A stretch of DNA of 18,939 nucleotides. Source: an uncultured Lentisphaeria bacterium. Its GTDB lineage: Bacteria > Verrucomicrobiota > Lentisphaeria > Victivallales > Victivallaceae. Shown here piece by piece: positions 1 through 7,310 of the stretch; within the stretch, counting starts at the first letter, position 1; each line of letters opens with the position of its first letter. The stretch lies in the NCBI GenBank assembly GCA_937888615.1, contig CALABZ010000052.1, positions 1 through 18,939 on the forward strand, in the 5' to 3' direction. A model generated the notes under the pieces. It was not told where the DNA came from and ran no database searches. It saw nothing but the letters and a program-made list of their open reading frames with translations. A program made the translations under genes and the position numbers.

Positions 1-686
1 CATCAGATATTTATGTAAATGGTGAAAAAGCAGCTATTAAGACTAAGGACGTTTTAAATAGAGTAAATGAAGCACTTCGAAAGATCAAAAATATTCCGGT
101 GGTGATGGTGAACTGCATCATGGACGGTATCAACTATATCTGTACCGACCACCGGGGCGGGATGTACCGGGCGACGAAGTACCTGATTGACAACGGGCAC
201 CAGGATATCGCGCTGTTTTTCCTGTCGCGTTATCCGCTGACGACCTGGGGAGACCGGGAAAGACTCGCCGGCTATCGGGCCGCGCTGGAAGATGCGGGAT
301 TGGAGTTCCGCAGGGAACTGGTGGTCTGCAACGCGCGGGAAGCATTGCTGGAGATCGCCCGACTGCTCAAACAACAGCATCCGACGGCCCTGATCGGCAG
401 CGGGGAATCACTTTTCATGCCGATGAGACACGCCCTGGAACTGTTGGACAAACGGATTCCGGAAGACATTTCGCTGGTGTCGTTTTATGTGCCGGGCGTG
501 ACCCCCTACATACTGCCGGAAATGACTTGCGTTCAGCAGGATTTCCACGAACTGGTCCGAATCTGCATGGAAAAAGTGGTCGGGCTGATCCAGGGCGAAG
601 AGGACAGATTCGAAATTATGCTGGAGAGTAAATTTATAGAAGGACACTCGGTCAAACGTTTGGATGAATCAATTATCAGGAGGTAA
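1..686 (+). CDS. LacI/GalR-type transcriptional regulator, sensor domain (5' partial)
   Basis: The reading frame is open from the first base (first full codon at 3) to a TAA at 684-686, so the gene begins before the window. The visible ~227 residues resemble the C-terminal ligand-binding half of LacI/GalR regulators: a strand ending in PVVMVN, then TDHRGGMYRATKYLIDNGHQDIAL, which matches the family's D..gg...a..hLi..GH..Ia pattern (first part TDHRGGMYRATKYL), then R..GYRAAL, and late in the protein the IPEDISLVSF strand. The DNA-binding helix-turn-helix is outside the window, so a GntR-type N-terminus fused to the same sensor fold cannot be excluded. The stop lies 4 bases before the next ATG and that gene's ribosome site AGGAGG (678-683) lies inside this one, so the two are probably co-transcribed. 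Bases 1-95 are only about 28% GC, while what follows is GC-rich. Confidence 0.8.
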   Translation, partial: SDIYVNGEKAAIKTKDVLNRVNEALRKIKNIPVVMVNCIMDGINYICTDHRGGMYRATKYLIDNGHQDIALFFLSRYPLTTWGDRERLAGYRAALEDAGLEFRRELVVCNAREALLEIARLLKQQHPTALIGSGESLFMPMRHALELLDKRIPEDISLVSFYVPGVTPYILPEMTCVQQDFHELVRICMEKVVGLIQGEEDRFEIMLESKFIEGHSVKRLDESIIRR

Positions 687-690
687 TAAA

Positions 691-1344
691 ATGATTCGAA
701 TTCAAATAAACAAAGGAAAAAATTTTACACTTATTGAACTGCTTGTAGTTATAGCAATCATATCAATACTTGCGGCAATGCTGCTGCCGGCGCTGTCCAA
801 AGCCCGCCAGCGTGCACAGGATATTCAGTGCCTCGGGCGCGTCAGGGAAGTCGGAAATGCCATGACCATGTACGCCAACGATTATGGCAATTATTTTCCA
901 CGCTATAATTTCAGTACGAGTTTCAGTTACACCAATACGCAAAGTATCTGGGCAAGGTTGGGAAATGGTGTGTATCCCGGCTGGGGCGAACCATCGGTTA
1001 TGTGTCTCGGATACCTGACGAATATTGAATTGGTGAAATGTCCGATCCGCCGTTCAACCAATACCGGCAACCAGTTCTACTATCGGGAAACGGACACTTG
1101 TTACGGCTACAACGGTTCGGGGCCGATCACGCTTGGAAAGTACCCGGATATCGCCGCAGTCCGCAATTCGCATTGGCTGTGGACGGACAACGTTCTGGGA
1201 AACGGCATCGACAGCAAGCCTTCGCACGACGGTCGCGGATTCAACGTGTTTTTCTTTGACGGCAGTTCGAAATTCATCAGCCGGATTTCCGGGATAACCC
1301 TGCAAACCACATTAGTGAATACCAGGGCTTACGGGCTTGAATAA
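691..1344 (+). CDS. Prepilin-type N-terminal methylation domain protein with H-X9-DG-like C-terminus
   Basis: A 217-residue protein. I chose ATG 691 because AGGAGG (678-683) sits 7 bases upstream; an in-frame ATG at 664 lies inside the regulator and lacks such a site. Residues 8-45 are a class III (type IV pilin/pseudopilin) signal: short basic leader, FTLIELLVVIAII, then an Ala/Leu-rich helix ending in ALSKARQ. Glu16 would be Glu5 of the mature protein, the residue used for methylation and assembly. The residue before the predicted cut is Asn11, not the usual Gly. Near the C-terminus His179 is followed, ten residues later, by Asp190-Gly191, a one-residue-longer form of the H-X9-DG processing-associated motif. 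The protein is predicted to be inner-membrane-anchored and exported. Its role is unknown; its place between a sugar-type regulator and a beta-helix protein suggests a part in glycan handling. The first 80 bases are about 25% GC, the next 80 about 66%. Confidence 0.9.
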   Translation: MIRIQINKGKNFTLIELLVVIAIISILAAMLLPALSKARQRAQDIQCLGRVREVGNAMTMYANDYGNYFPRYNFSTSFSYTNTQSIWARLGNGVYPGWGEPSVMCLGYLTNIELVKCPIRRSTNTGNQFYYRETDTCYGYNGSGPITLGKYPDIAAVRNSHWLWTDNVLGNGIDSKPSHDGRGFNVFFFDGSSKFISRISGITLQTTLVNTRAYGLE

Positions 1345-1376
1345 ACCATCATACCATTTATTAAGGAGAAATCATC

Positions 1377-3278
1377 ATGAAGTTGTACCATTTTGTCATT
1401 ATCATGGCGCTGGCGTTTTCATTGCAGGCGGAGCCGGTCAAGGCCAGCAAATTCGGCTTTGACCCCGCGGACGCCACCGAGTGCCTCCAGAAAGCAATCG
1501 ATTCCGGCGCCAGGCAAATTCTGGTGGACCAGACCGGGAACGAATGGCTGGTACGACCGCTCAAACTGCGCGGCGATCAGGAATTGATCATCGGCAAAGA
1601 CGTGACGGTCCGCGCCAAGCCGGGGGAATACAAAGGACGCGGCGACACCATGATGACCGCAGACGGGATTAAAAACCTGATTATCCGCGGCGAATCCGGC
1701 GCTGTTCTGAAAATGAACCGCAAAGACTATTGGGACCTGAAAAATTATCCGCACTCCGAATGGCGCAACACCATTGCTTTGCGCGGCGCCGCCAATGTCG
1801 AAATCCGCGACCTGACGTTCGAAGAAAGCGGCGGCGACGGCATCTATATCACCGGCAACCGTAAGCAACCAATGTCCAAAGACCTGAAATTCACCAACCT
1901 GACCATCCGGGGCAGCCATCGTCAGGGAATCAGCGTGATCAGCGCCGAAAACATGCTGATCAAGAACTGCCGCTTTCAGGATACCAAAGGCACTCCGCCG
2001 CAGGCAGGGATCGATTTCGAACCGGGCGGCTTCTATCAGCGCCTGATCAACTGCGCGGTGGAGGACTGCAGCTTCACCGGCAACGCCGCTCCCGGTTTGC
2101 TGATCCACATCGTGGCGCTGAGCAATGCCACCCGCCCGGTTTCGATCGATATCCGCAACTGCCGCTTCGAGAATAACAACGGGGGCATTTCGATAGAGGC
2201 CAGCGGTTATAAACCGGCCGTCACCGGCCAGATCACAATCAGCGACTGCGTGGTCGTCAACAAAGACTGGCAGACGTTGAAACTGAACAATCTCGAAGAA
2301 ACCGGCGCCACGGTCACGTTCAAAAACGTCGTTCTCGACAACCGCGGCAACGGCAAGCCCCCGATTGCCATTTCCACCAGCAAATATGTCGATTTCGGCA
2401 ATCTGCATTTCGGCAATCTGAAGATCATTGATGATCGCCCGCGTTCGCCGATCGTGGTTCAGGGAATGGGCGCAGCTGGTCTGACCACTGTCACCGGCAA
2501 TATCAGTGTCCAGGTAAAGAATCAGCCGGCGACGAAATTCAACCTGGCCCGGCTGATAAAGGAATATCCGCCGCATCCCGAATTGAAGAATTTCACTTCC
2601 CTGCCGTTCCGTCCCGAAATCCTGACGGCGGCGCCGGGGGCGAAAGGGGTCGCCACCAAACCGCTGAACCTGCGCGGCTCCAATACATTTGTCCAGTACG
2701 TACCCGCCGGCGGAGAGGTTGAAATACGCTTTAAAACCAAACCGATCCGCGGAATTCCGAATGTACCGGTCACGGTAAAGGACAGCACCGGCATCGTAGT
2801 GGATGAAATCAAACTCGGCCCCGGCGAAACGGTCTATAAACTGCATAGCAACAACGGCGGCGTCCATTCGTTCCTGATCCGGGATTCCTATACAGCGGTT
2901 ACGGTTACGTCCAATGCTCCGGGGCAGGGATTTGCGGCGGACGCGGGACGGCTGCGGATGTATCAGGGCAATTCGAACTTGTTTTTCGTGGTCCCCGGTG
3001 ACGCCCCGGAAGTCAAAGTGGAGGTCTACGCCGATGAACCGGTCGGCGGCGCACTGACAGGCCCCGATGGCAAGGTTTACGACAAAGTGAATCAAATGGA
3101 ACACGGGATTAAAATCCTGTATGCCAAGCGTACCCCCACGCCGAAACCGGAAATCTGGCAGGTCAAGCTCTTCAATGTCTCGGAGGATCACGGCATCCGG
3201 CTCGGAGCACCGCTTCAGCCGGTGGTGTACACCGATCCCGCCAACTGCCTGATTACCAGACCGGACGCAAACAAATAA
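1377..3278 (+). CDS. Secreted right-handed parallel beta-helix protein (pectate-lyase-like fold)
   Basis: A 633-residue protein starting at ATG 1377, 7 bases after AAGGAGA (1363-1369). Residues 1-18 form a signal peptide (hydrophobic IIMALAF core, likely cut after LQA). Residues of about 40-370 carry short repeats typical of right-handed parallel beta-helices: N-containing turns such as NLIIRG, VEIRDLTF, KFTNLTIRG, MLIKNCRFQD, AVEDCSFTGN, IDIRNCRFENN and ITISDCVV, each about 22-30 residues apart. The 250 C-terminal residues look like beta-sandwich modules. Such proteins include polysaccharide lyases and glycoside hydrolases (for example GH28- or PL-type) as well as non-enzymatic glycan binders; I see no catalytic set that fixes the class. 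It follows the prepilin gene by 32 bases and is the last gene before a terminator, so it probably belongs to that operon. Confidence 0.88.
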   Translation: MKLYHFVIIMALAFSLQAEPVKASKFGFDPADATECLQKAIDSGARQILVDQTGNEWLVRPLKLRGDQELIIGKDVTVRAKPGEYKGRGDTMMTADGIKNLIIRGESGAVLKMNRKDYWDLKNYPHSEWRNTIALRGAANVEIRDLTFEESGGDGIYITGNRKQPMSKDLKFTNLTIRGSHRQGISVISAENMLIKNCRFQDTKGTPPQAGIDFEPGGFYQRLINCAVEDCSFTGNAAPGLLIHIVALSNATRPVSIDIRNCRFENNNGGISIEASGYKPAVTGQITISDCVVVNKDWQTLKLNNLEETGATVTFKNVVLDNRGNGKPPIAISTSKYVDFGNLHFGNLKIIDDRPRSPIVVQGMGAAGLTTVTGNISVQVKNQPATKFNLARLIKEYPPHPELKNFTSLPFRPEILTAAPGAKGVATKPLNLRGSNTFVQYVPAGGEVEIRFKTKPIRGIPNVPVTVKDSTGIVVDEIKLGPGETVYKLHSNNGGVHSFLIRDSYTAVTVTSNAPGQGFAADAGRLRMYQGNSNLFFVVPGDAPEVKVEVYADEPVGGALTGPDGKVYDKVNQMEHGIKILYAKRTPTPKPEIWQVKLFNVSEDHGIRLGAPLQPVVYTDPANCLITRPDANK

Positions 3279-3301
3279 CGCGATACGGCACTACTTCCCA
3301 C

Positions 3302-3334
3302 GCCGGACGGTTGAATACAGCCGCCCGGCTTTTT
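3302..3334 (+). terminator. Rho-independent terminator after the beta-helix gene
   Basis: GCCGGACGG (3302-3310) pairs with CCGCCCGGC (3321-3329), with one A-C mismatch and a ten-base loop. Five T follow at once (3330-3334). It lies 24 bases after the beta-helix stop codon and separates that operon from the cysteine synthase gene. Confidence 0.8.
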
Positions 3335-3411
3335 CATGCCGATGAAAATGCCATGTGGTAGTACCAATATTCCTGCAAATTGTTTTATTTCATCTTTTCA
3401 AAATTTTTCGG

Positions 3412-3439
3412 TTGACATTTCAAATCGGGGTATTATGTT
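3412..3439 (+). promoter_or_regulatory. Probable sigma-70 promoter of the cysteine synthase gene
   Basis: A perfect -35 hexamer TTGACA (3412-3417) is followed after 16 bases by TATGTT (3434-3439, four of six consensus bases). A better-looking TATTAT (3431-3436) is only 13 bases away, which is too close. An imperfect inverted repeat, TTATGT and ACATGA around 3433-3450, overlaps the start region and might be an operator; no regulator can be named. Confidence 0.5.
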
Positions 3440-3479
3440 GTATGACATGAGGATGAAATCAAGCGGAGGAAAAGAGGCC

Positions 3480-4424
3480 ATGAAAAATTTTCGCAAAATC
3501 GTCGATTGCATCGGACACACCCCATTGCTGCATCTCTGCAATAAGTATAATGCCGCCGACATCTGGGGAAAACTTGAATTTTTCAACCCGCTGAGCAGTA
3601 TCAAGGACCGTCCCGCCTGGAACATCGTCCGGAAAGCCCAGGAAAGCGGAATGCTCCGTCCCGGCGGCACCCTCGTCGAAGCCACCAGCGGCAACATGGG
3701 AATCGGTCTGGCCATGGCCGCCATCGCGGCGGATTGCCGACTGATCCTGACCATGCCGGAATCAATGTCGATCGAACGCCGGGCCCTGATCGCCCACCTG
3801 GGCGCTGAAGTCGTGCTGACCCCCGCCGCCGAAGGCATGGCCGGAGCCGTCGCCAAAGCGGAGGAAATCGCCATGTCGCTTACGGGAGCGTATCTGGCCA
3901 AACAGTTTGAAAATCCCGCCAATCCCGAGGCCCATTATATGACCACCGGCCCGGAAATATGGGAGGGGTCCGAAGGCAAGGTCGATATCTTCGTAGCCGG
4001 AGTCGGCACTGGTGGGACCATTACCGGAGTCGGACGCTATCTGAAAGAACAGAATCCGCGAATCCGCATCGTTGCCGTGGAACCCGCCGAATCGGCTGTC
4101 CTGTCCGGTCATCCCGCCGGTAAACACGGCATTCAGGGAATCGGGGCCGGATTCATCCCGGCAAATTATGATCCTTTCGTTGTGGATGAGATCGTCACCG
4201 TCACGGACAAAGAGGCCATCCAGACGGCCCAGCAGTTGGCTTTGAAATGCGGCGTCCTCTGCGGAATCAGTTCGGGCGCGAATGTCGCGGCCTCCCGCAA
4301 GGTGGCCGAACGCCTCGAAAATCACGGCAAAAATATCGTTACGATCATCTGCGACACTGGCGAACGCTATCTCTCCACGTCGCTTTTTCAGCGTCCCGAG
4401 GACAGCGCGAAAAGCATTCAATAA
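3480..4424 (+). CDS. cysK: Cysteine synthase (O-acetylserine sulfhydrylase), PLP-dependent
   Basis: A 314-residue protein of the fold-type II PLP family that makes cysteine from O-acetylserine and sulfide in the cytoplasm. ATG 3480 is chosen because the protein then starts like the family (KIVDCIGHTPLLHL) and GGAGG (3465-3469) precedes it; an upstream in-frame extension reaches 3336 but has no family similarity. Visible motifs: the PLP lysine Lys42 in NPLSSIKDRPA, the substrate loop TSGNMG (69-74), the phosphate loop GTGGTITG, KHGIQGIGAGFIP, and GISSGAN near the C-terminus. The length is normal for CysK/CysM. One oddity is Met73 where the family usually has Thr in SGNTG, next to the bound substrate, which may shift substrate preference. 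The gene is monocistronic, and its end overlaps the convergent next gene by 7 bases. A CysM-like or O-phosphoserine-using enzyme remains possible. Confidence 0.9.
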   Translation: MKNFRKIVDCIGHTPLLHLCNKYNAADIWGKLEFFNPLSSIKDRPAWNIVRKAQESGMLRPGGTLVEATSGNMGIGLAMAAIAADCRLILTMPESMSIERRALIAHLGAEVVLTPAAEGMAGAVAKAEEIAMSLTGAYLAKQFENPANPEAHYMTTGPEIWEGSEGKVDIFVAGVGTGGTITGVGRYLKEQNPRIRIVAVEPAESAVLSGHPAGKHGIQGIGAGFIPANYDPFVVDEIVTVTDKEAIQTAQQLALKCGVLCGISSGANVAASRKVAERLENHGKNIVTIICDTGERYLSTSLFQRPEDSAKSIQ

Positions 4425-5416
4425 TCCACGATTTCGCCGACAACGGCGGGATCGCGTCCGATCATTTCCAGATAACGTTCGAGCAAGCGCCGTGACGATC
4501 CCCATTCGGCTTGCGGACTCATGCAACTGTCGAATTCGAAGGTGATCAGTTTGGCGGCGTATGGGGCGGCGGCCTGAAGTTTCATGTACAGCGTCCGGTA
4601 ATCGCTCTGGCGGTAAAATCCGGCATTTTCCGGGACGACATAGGGGCGCTGGAAGGTTTCGATATTAGCCCACAATTCAATGCCGCAGCGTTCGAAAAGT
4701 TTCAGCGTTTCGCGATACCATTCGCAAATGTCGCTCTCATGGATTTCGCCGAGGCGGCAGTCCGGGACGGCGAATTTATCCTGCGGAGCGCAGTAATCAA
4801 TCAGCCCGGCGGCAGGTTCAAAAAAATAACGCCCGTAAATATCAATCCACTGTTCCGGCGTGTAATGGGTGATCATGTCGCCATGCGGCCCGTAGAACGA
4901 CGGCGAAATCAGGGTTTTCTTGTCCGGTCCGATTTCGCGGAAGAACTTCGCCACCCCCAGCAGGATATCGAAAAAGTTGAAATGCCAGGGAAGAGCCTCC
5001 AGCGCGTTATAGAGCCCGGTGAAGCATTTGTGATGTCCGAACAGCGTGAACATCTTCTCATAGAAACGCTTGGTGTCGTCGAGTTCCTTGCGCCAGTCGC
5101 CAACATGCAGATTGGTGATACCGACGGGACCGCCGAGGAAAAGGTTCATGCCGTATTCATCCGCCAGCCGGAAAAACATGCTCAGGATATTCGGATCTTC
5201 CGGCCAGGTGGTCGAGCGCGGATCAAGGGCGGACCAGCAATGCCCGCCGCGTTCCATTTCACAACGGATGACGATGACGGTGTCGATGCCGACCGCCTTC
5301 ATCAGCCGGAAATCCTGTTCCCACTCCCGAAGTCCCCAGTTGTTGATGCCGGTATCGCCAAGCAACGGGCTGATAAAAGTGCCGGTAATCGGCTTGAGCT
5401 GAATGTCCTGTAACAT
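4418..5416 (-). CDS. DUF4434-like TIM-barrel protein, putative glycoside hydrolase
   Basis: A 332-residue protein without an evident signal peptide, starting at 5416 with AGGAG (complement of 5422-5426) five bases upstream. The N-terminus (ITGTFISPL, NNWGLREWEQDFRLMKAVGIDTVIV) resembles DUF4434 proteins, which have a glycosidase-like (beta/alpha)8 barrel. Alternating strands and helices follow. Glu140 in GLYNALEAL and Glu253 in ELWANIETF lie where strands 4 and 7 of clan-A glycosidases carry the acid/base and nucleophile; this assignment is inference. It starts 21 bases after the stop of the broken LacI-type regulator, so both were probably one operon under the palindromic operator at 6430-6447. 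The 3' end overlaps the convergent cysK by 7 bases. The substrate is unknown. Confidence 0.82.
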   Translation of the reverse strand: MLQDIQLKPITGTFISPLLGDTGINNWGLREWEQDFRLMKAVGIDTVIVIRCEMERGGHCWSALDPRSTTWPEDPNILSMFFRLADEYGMNLFLGGPVGITNLHVGDWRKELDDTKRFYEKMFTLFGHHKCFTGLYNALEALPWHFNFFDILLGVAKFFREIGPDKKTLISPSFYGPHGDMITHYTPEQWIDIYGRYFFEPAAGLIDYCAPQDKFAVPDCRLGEIHESDICEWYRETLKLFERCGIELWANIETFQRPYVVPENAGFYRQSDYRTLYMKLQAAAPYAAKLITFEFDSCMSPQAEWGSSRRLLERYLEMIGRDPAVVGEIVDY

Positions 5417-5437
5417 TTTTTCTCCTGACGTTTATAT

Positions 5438-6420
5438 TCAATTAGGACGCGAACTTTCGCGGATGATCAGTTGCGGTTTCAATAACGACGGATCGATTTT
5501 CAAATCCGCCCGGATCAGCAGATTCAACATGGTTTTCATGGCGGTTTCGCCGAGGCTCTCAAACGGCGGACGGATCGAACTGAGCGCCGGATACAGCATT
5601 CCAACCCCCAACAAATCATCGTGACCGATGATTTTCAAATTCCGTCCGGGTTCGCCGCCGCGCCCGGCCCGTTGCAGTTCGCGGTAAAGCCCCATCGCCA
5701 GATAATCGCTGCGCAGAAAAATTCCGGCCTCGCCGGTAATGGCCCCGACACGGTGAAGATATCAACCGGAATATGTTGTAAGGCAAGAGTCTCGATAAAT
5801 CCGGCATTGCGTCGGCCCCCCTGCCAGTATTTGCCGGAAGAAGCGACCAGACAGAAGCGCTTGCAGCCGCATTGAATCAAATGTTCGGCGGCGAGTCTGC
5901 CGCTGTGATAATTGTCAATGCAGACGCTTCCGACGCCGGGCAGAAAATCGGCCGGCTGGTTGAGCATCAGCACCTCTCCGCCCGATGAACGGAAACGCTC
6001 CATACTGTCGAAAAATGCCGTCTCATCACCCGGGCAACGGAAAATCGGGGCATAACTGATGATCCCCACGCTCTGCAGCGACTCCGCCTGCTCAATGAAA
6101 GTCCGGTACTCCCCGATATCCTCCCCAAAACTGATGTTGCAGGAAAAATTACAGGCATTGGCGACTTTCGTCAAGCCATCCAACAGCCGCGCCGTCAACT
6201 CCCCGGCCAGGCCGGGCAGGAAAATTCCGATCGCGCTGTGCCGTCCCCGACGCAGACAGGAAGCCGCATGATTCCGACGATAACCAAGCGCCCGGCAGGC
6301 TTCCTCGACGGAACGGCGGGTGGATTCCGCCACCTTCTGGTCCGGGTGGGGATTCAGGGCCCGCGAAACCACCGCCACGGAGAACCCGGTACGATCCGCA
6401 ATGTCTTTTAATGTCGCCAT
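5438..6420 (-). pseudogene. LacI-family transcriptional regulator, frameshifted
   Basis: Two overlapping frames together make one LacI-family protein of about 326 residues, slightly short for the family (usually 335-345). Frame one, from ATG 6420, gives the helix-turn-helix (MATLKDIADRTGFSVAVVSR, then RALN), the hinge (YRRN..ASCLRRG) and most of the sensor fold (SVCIDNYHSGRLAAEHLI, GGRRNAGFIETL). The frame then changes near the CCCC run at 5743-5746. The second frame gives FLRSDYLAMGLYRELQRAG, KIIGHDDL and the final IRESS, which is the normal family C-terminus. One base is missing (net -1), but spacing also suggests that 15-20 residues usual before the SDYLAMG strand are absent, so a small out-of-frame deletion is as likely as a homopolymer slip. 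A sequencing error is possible. An in-frame ATG at 6426 is an alternative start. The gene is followed by the DUF4434-like gene. Confidence 0.82.
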
Positions 6421-6429
6421 AACCATCCA

Positions 6430-6447
6430 TTCACAAACGTTTGTGAA
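6430..6447. promoter_or_regulatory. Perfect 18-bp palindromic operator of the LacI type
   Basis: TTCACAAACGTTTGTGAA is identical to its reverse complement. The central AAACGTTT is the core of LacI-family sites such as PurR and CcpA boxes. It lies ten bases before the start codon of the LacI-type gene and covers the predicted transcription start, so autorepression is the natural reading. Confidence 0.85.
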
Positions 6448-6448
6448 A

Positions 6449-6477
6449 AAGATAACCGCTATCCCTCCTTTTGTCAA
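6449..6477 (-). promoter_or_regulatory. Sigma-70 promoter for the LacI/DUF4434 operon
   Basis: On the minus strand TTGACA (complement of 6472-6477) is followed after 17 bases by TATCTT (complement of 6449-6454, four of six consensus). The predicted start near 6442 falls inside the palindrome at 6430-6447. The resulting leader is short, and no strong ribosome site lies between it and ATG 6420. Confidence 0.6.
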
Positions 6478-6535
6478 GAGCCCATTCAAAAAAAAGAAGG
6501 AATTGCGTTCGGGGAACGGCCCCCACGGCATGACG

Positions 6536-6554
6536 GACTCCGCAGGGCGAAGTC
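6536..6554. other. Stem-loop downstream of the five-gene operon, possible weak terminator element
   Basis: Complementary arms of eight pairs (one G-U) with a three-base loop lie just after the stop of the last amidohydrolase-like gene. No T run follows directly on the minus strand; a run of eight T (complement of 6488-6495) comes about 40 bases later, after a second small GGGG/CCCC hairpin at 6511-6524. Termination here is plausible but not clear. Confidence 0.35.
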
Positions 6555-6563
6555 ATCCGGCAG

Positions 6564-7310
6564 TCAAAGACGAAGCAACTTTCTCGCCGCTATGCCGCCC
6601 ACCATCCGGCGTTCATCATCCGTAATATCGCAGTGGTGCAGTTTCAACAGCGAGGATTCCGCGGACTTGAAAGGCGCACCGGTCCCGAACAGGACATGGT
6701 CGGCACCAACGTTTCGAATCAGTCCGGTCAACGCGCCTCCATAGCTCGAACGAAAGCGCGAAAGTTCGAAATAAAGGTTCGGCGGGTATTCGCCATCGGG
6801 TGCCGCCGCCCCTTCGGTGAAAATAAAGTTCACCTCCGGGTATGTCCGGCATAGCTCAAGCACGGCATTCAGTCCCAGCGGGGCCGAGGGCTCCATCCAA
6901 TGCTTCTGGCGGAAATTGACTATTTCATTGGGCATGATTACCGGAATGCCGAGCCTCCCGGCCAAACGGATGATCCCACCGGCCTGTTCGAGCGGGTAAT
7001 TATGGTAAAACGGTGTCAGGCGCAACGCCCGGAAACCCAGTTTTGCCACGCAGAACTCCAGGTCGCGTTCGGCGGCGGCATAGGCGGGGTTAATCGAGGC
7101 TACCCCGGCAAAAAAGCCGTCATACGGCTTCATCGCCTCCGCCAGTTCGAGGTTGGCGTCCTGTACATTCATATAGAACAGCCCGTGGGTATTGGCCACG
7201 GCGGCGCCATCGATTCCGAAGCCGCGCAAATATTCGTAAAGTTTAGCAATCCCCTGCCCCGGAATGCTTCGAAACGGCCAGTGACCGGTTGCGGTATTGA
7301 TATCAAACAT
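6564..7310 (-). CDS. Amidohydrolase-2-like TIM-barrel protein lacking metal ligands
   Basis: A 248-residue protein starting at ATG 7310, the A of which is the last base of the previous stop (TAATG overlap). The strong ribosome site AGGAGGGTG (complement of 7316-7324) fixes this start over an upstream one at 7358. It aligns by eye along its length with the preceding amidohydrolase (INTATGHWPF against DMHNHV, GFRALRLTPFYHNY against MAGIKLYHQFF, IPVIMPNE against VPILMHAG, VNFIFTEG against LIQAHIGG, VLFGTGAP against VLFATDMS). At each place the metal- or substrate-binding residue is changed: the two His of HxH to Asn5 and Ala7, Lys to Arg, the two later His and the Asp lost. It may be a non-catalytic partner, or use other chemistry. 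It is the last gene of the operon. Confidence 0.85.
   Translation of the reverse strand: MFDINTATGHWPFRSIPGQGIAKLYEYLRGFGIDGAAVANTHGLFYMNVQDANLELAEAMKPYDGFFAGVASINPAYAAAERDLEFCVAKLGFRALRLTPFYHNYPLEQAGGIIRLAGRLGIPVIMPNEIVNFRQKHWMEPSAPLGLNAVLELCRTYPEVNFIFTEGAAAPDGEYPPNLYFELSRFRSSYGGALTGLIRNVGADHVLFGTGAPFKSAESSLLKLHHCDITDDERRMVGGIAARKLLRL

Noticed and set aside
1419..3191. A 590-codon open frame on the minus strand opposite the beta-helix gene
   Set aside because: The plus-strand protein has a signal peptide, ribosome site and beta-helix repeats; the antisense product is a GC-driven shadow with no recognisable domain.
3336..3479. A 48-codon N-terminal extension of cysteine synthase
   Set aside because: It covers the promoter region and has no similarity to the family; the ribosome site precedes ATG 3480.
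4511..5413. A 300-codon plus-strand frame opposite the DUF4434-like gene
   Set aside because: No ribosome site or family motif, whereas the minus frame has both.
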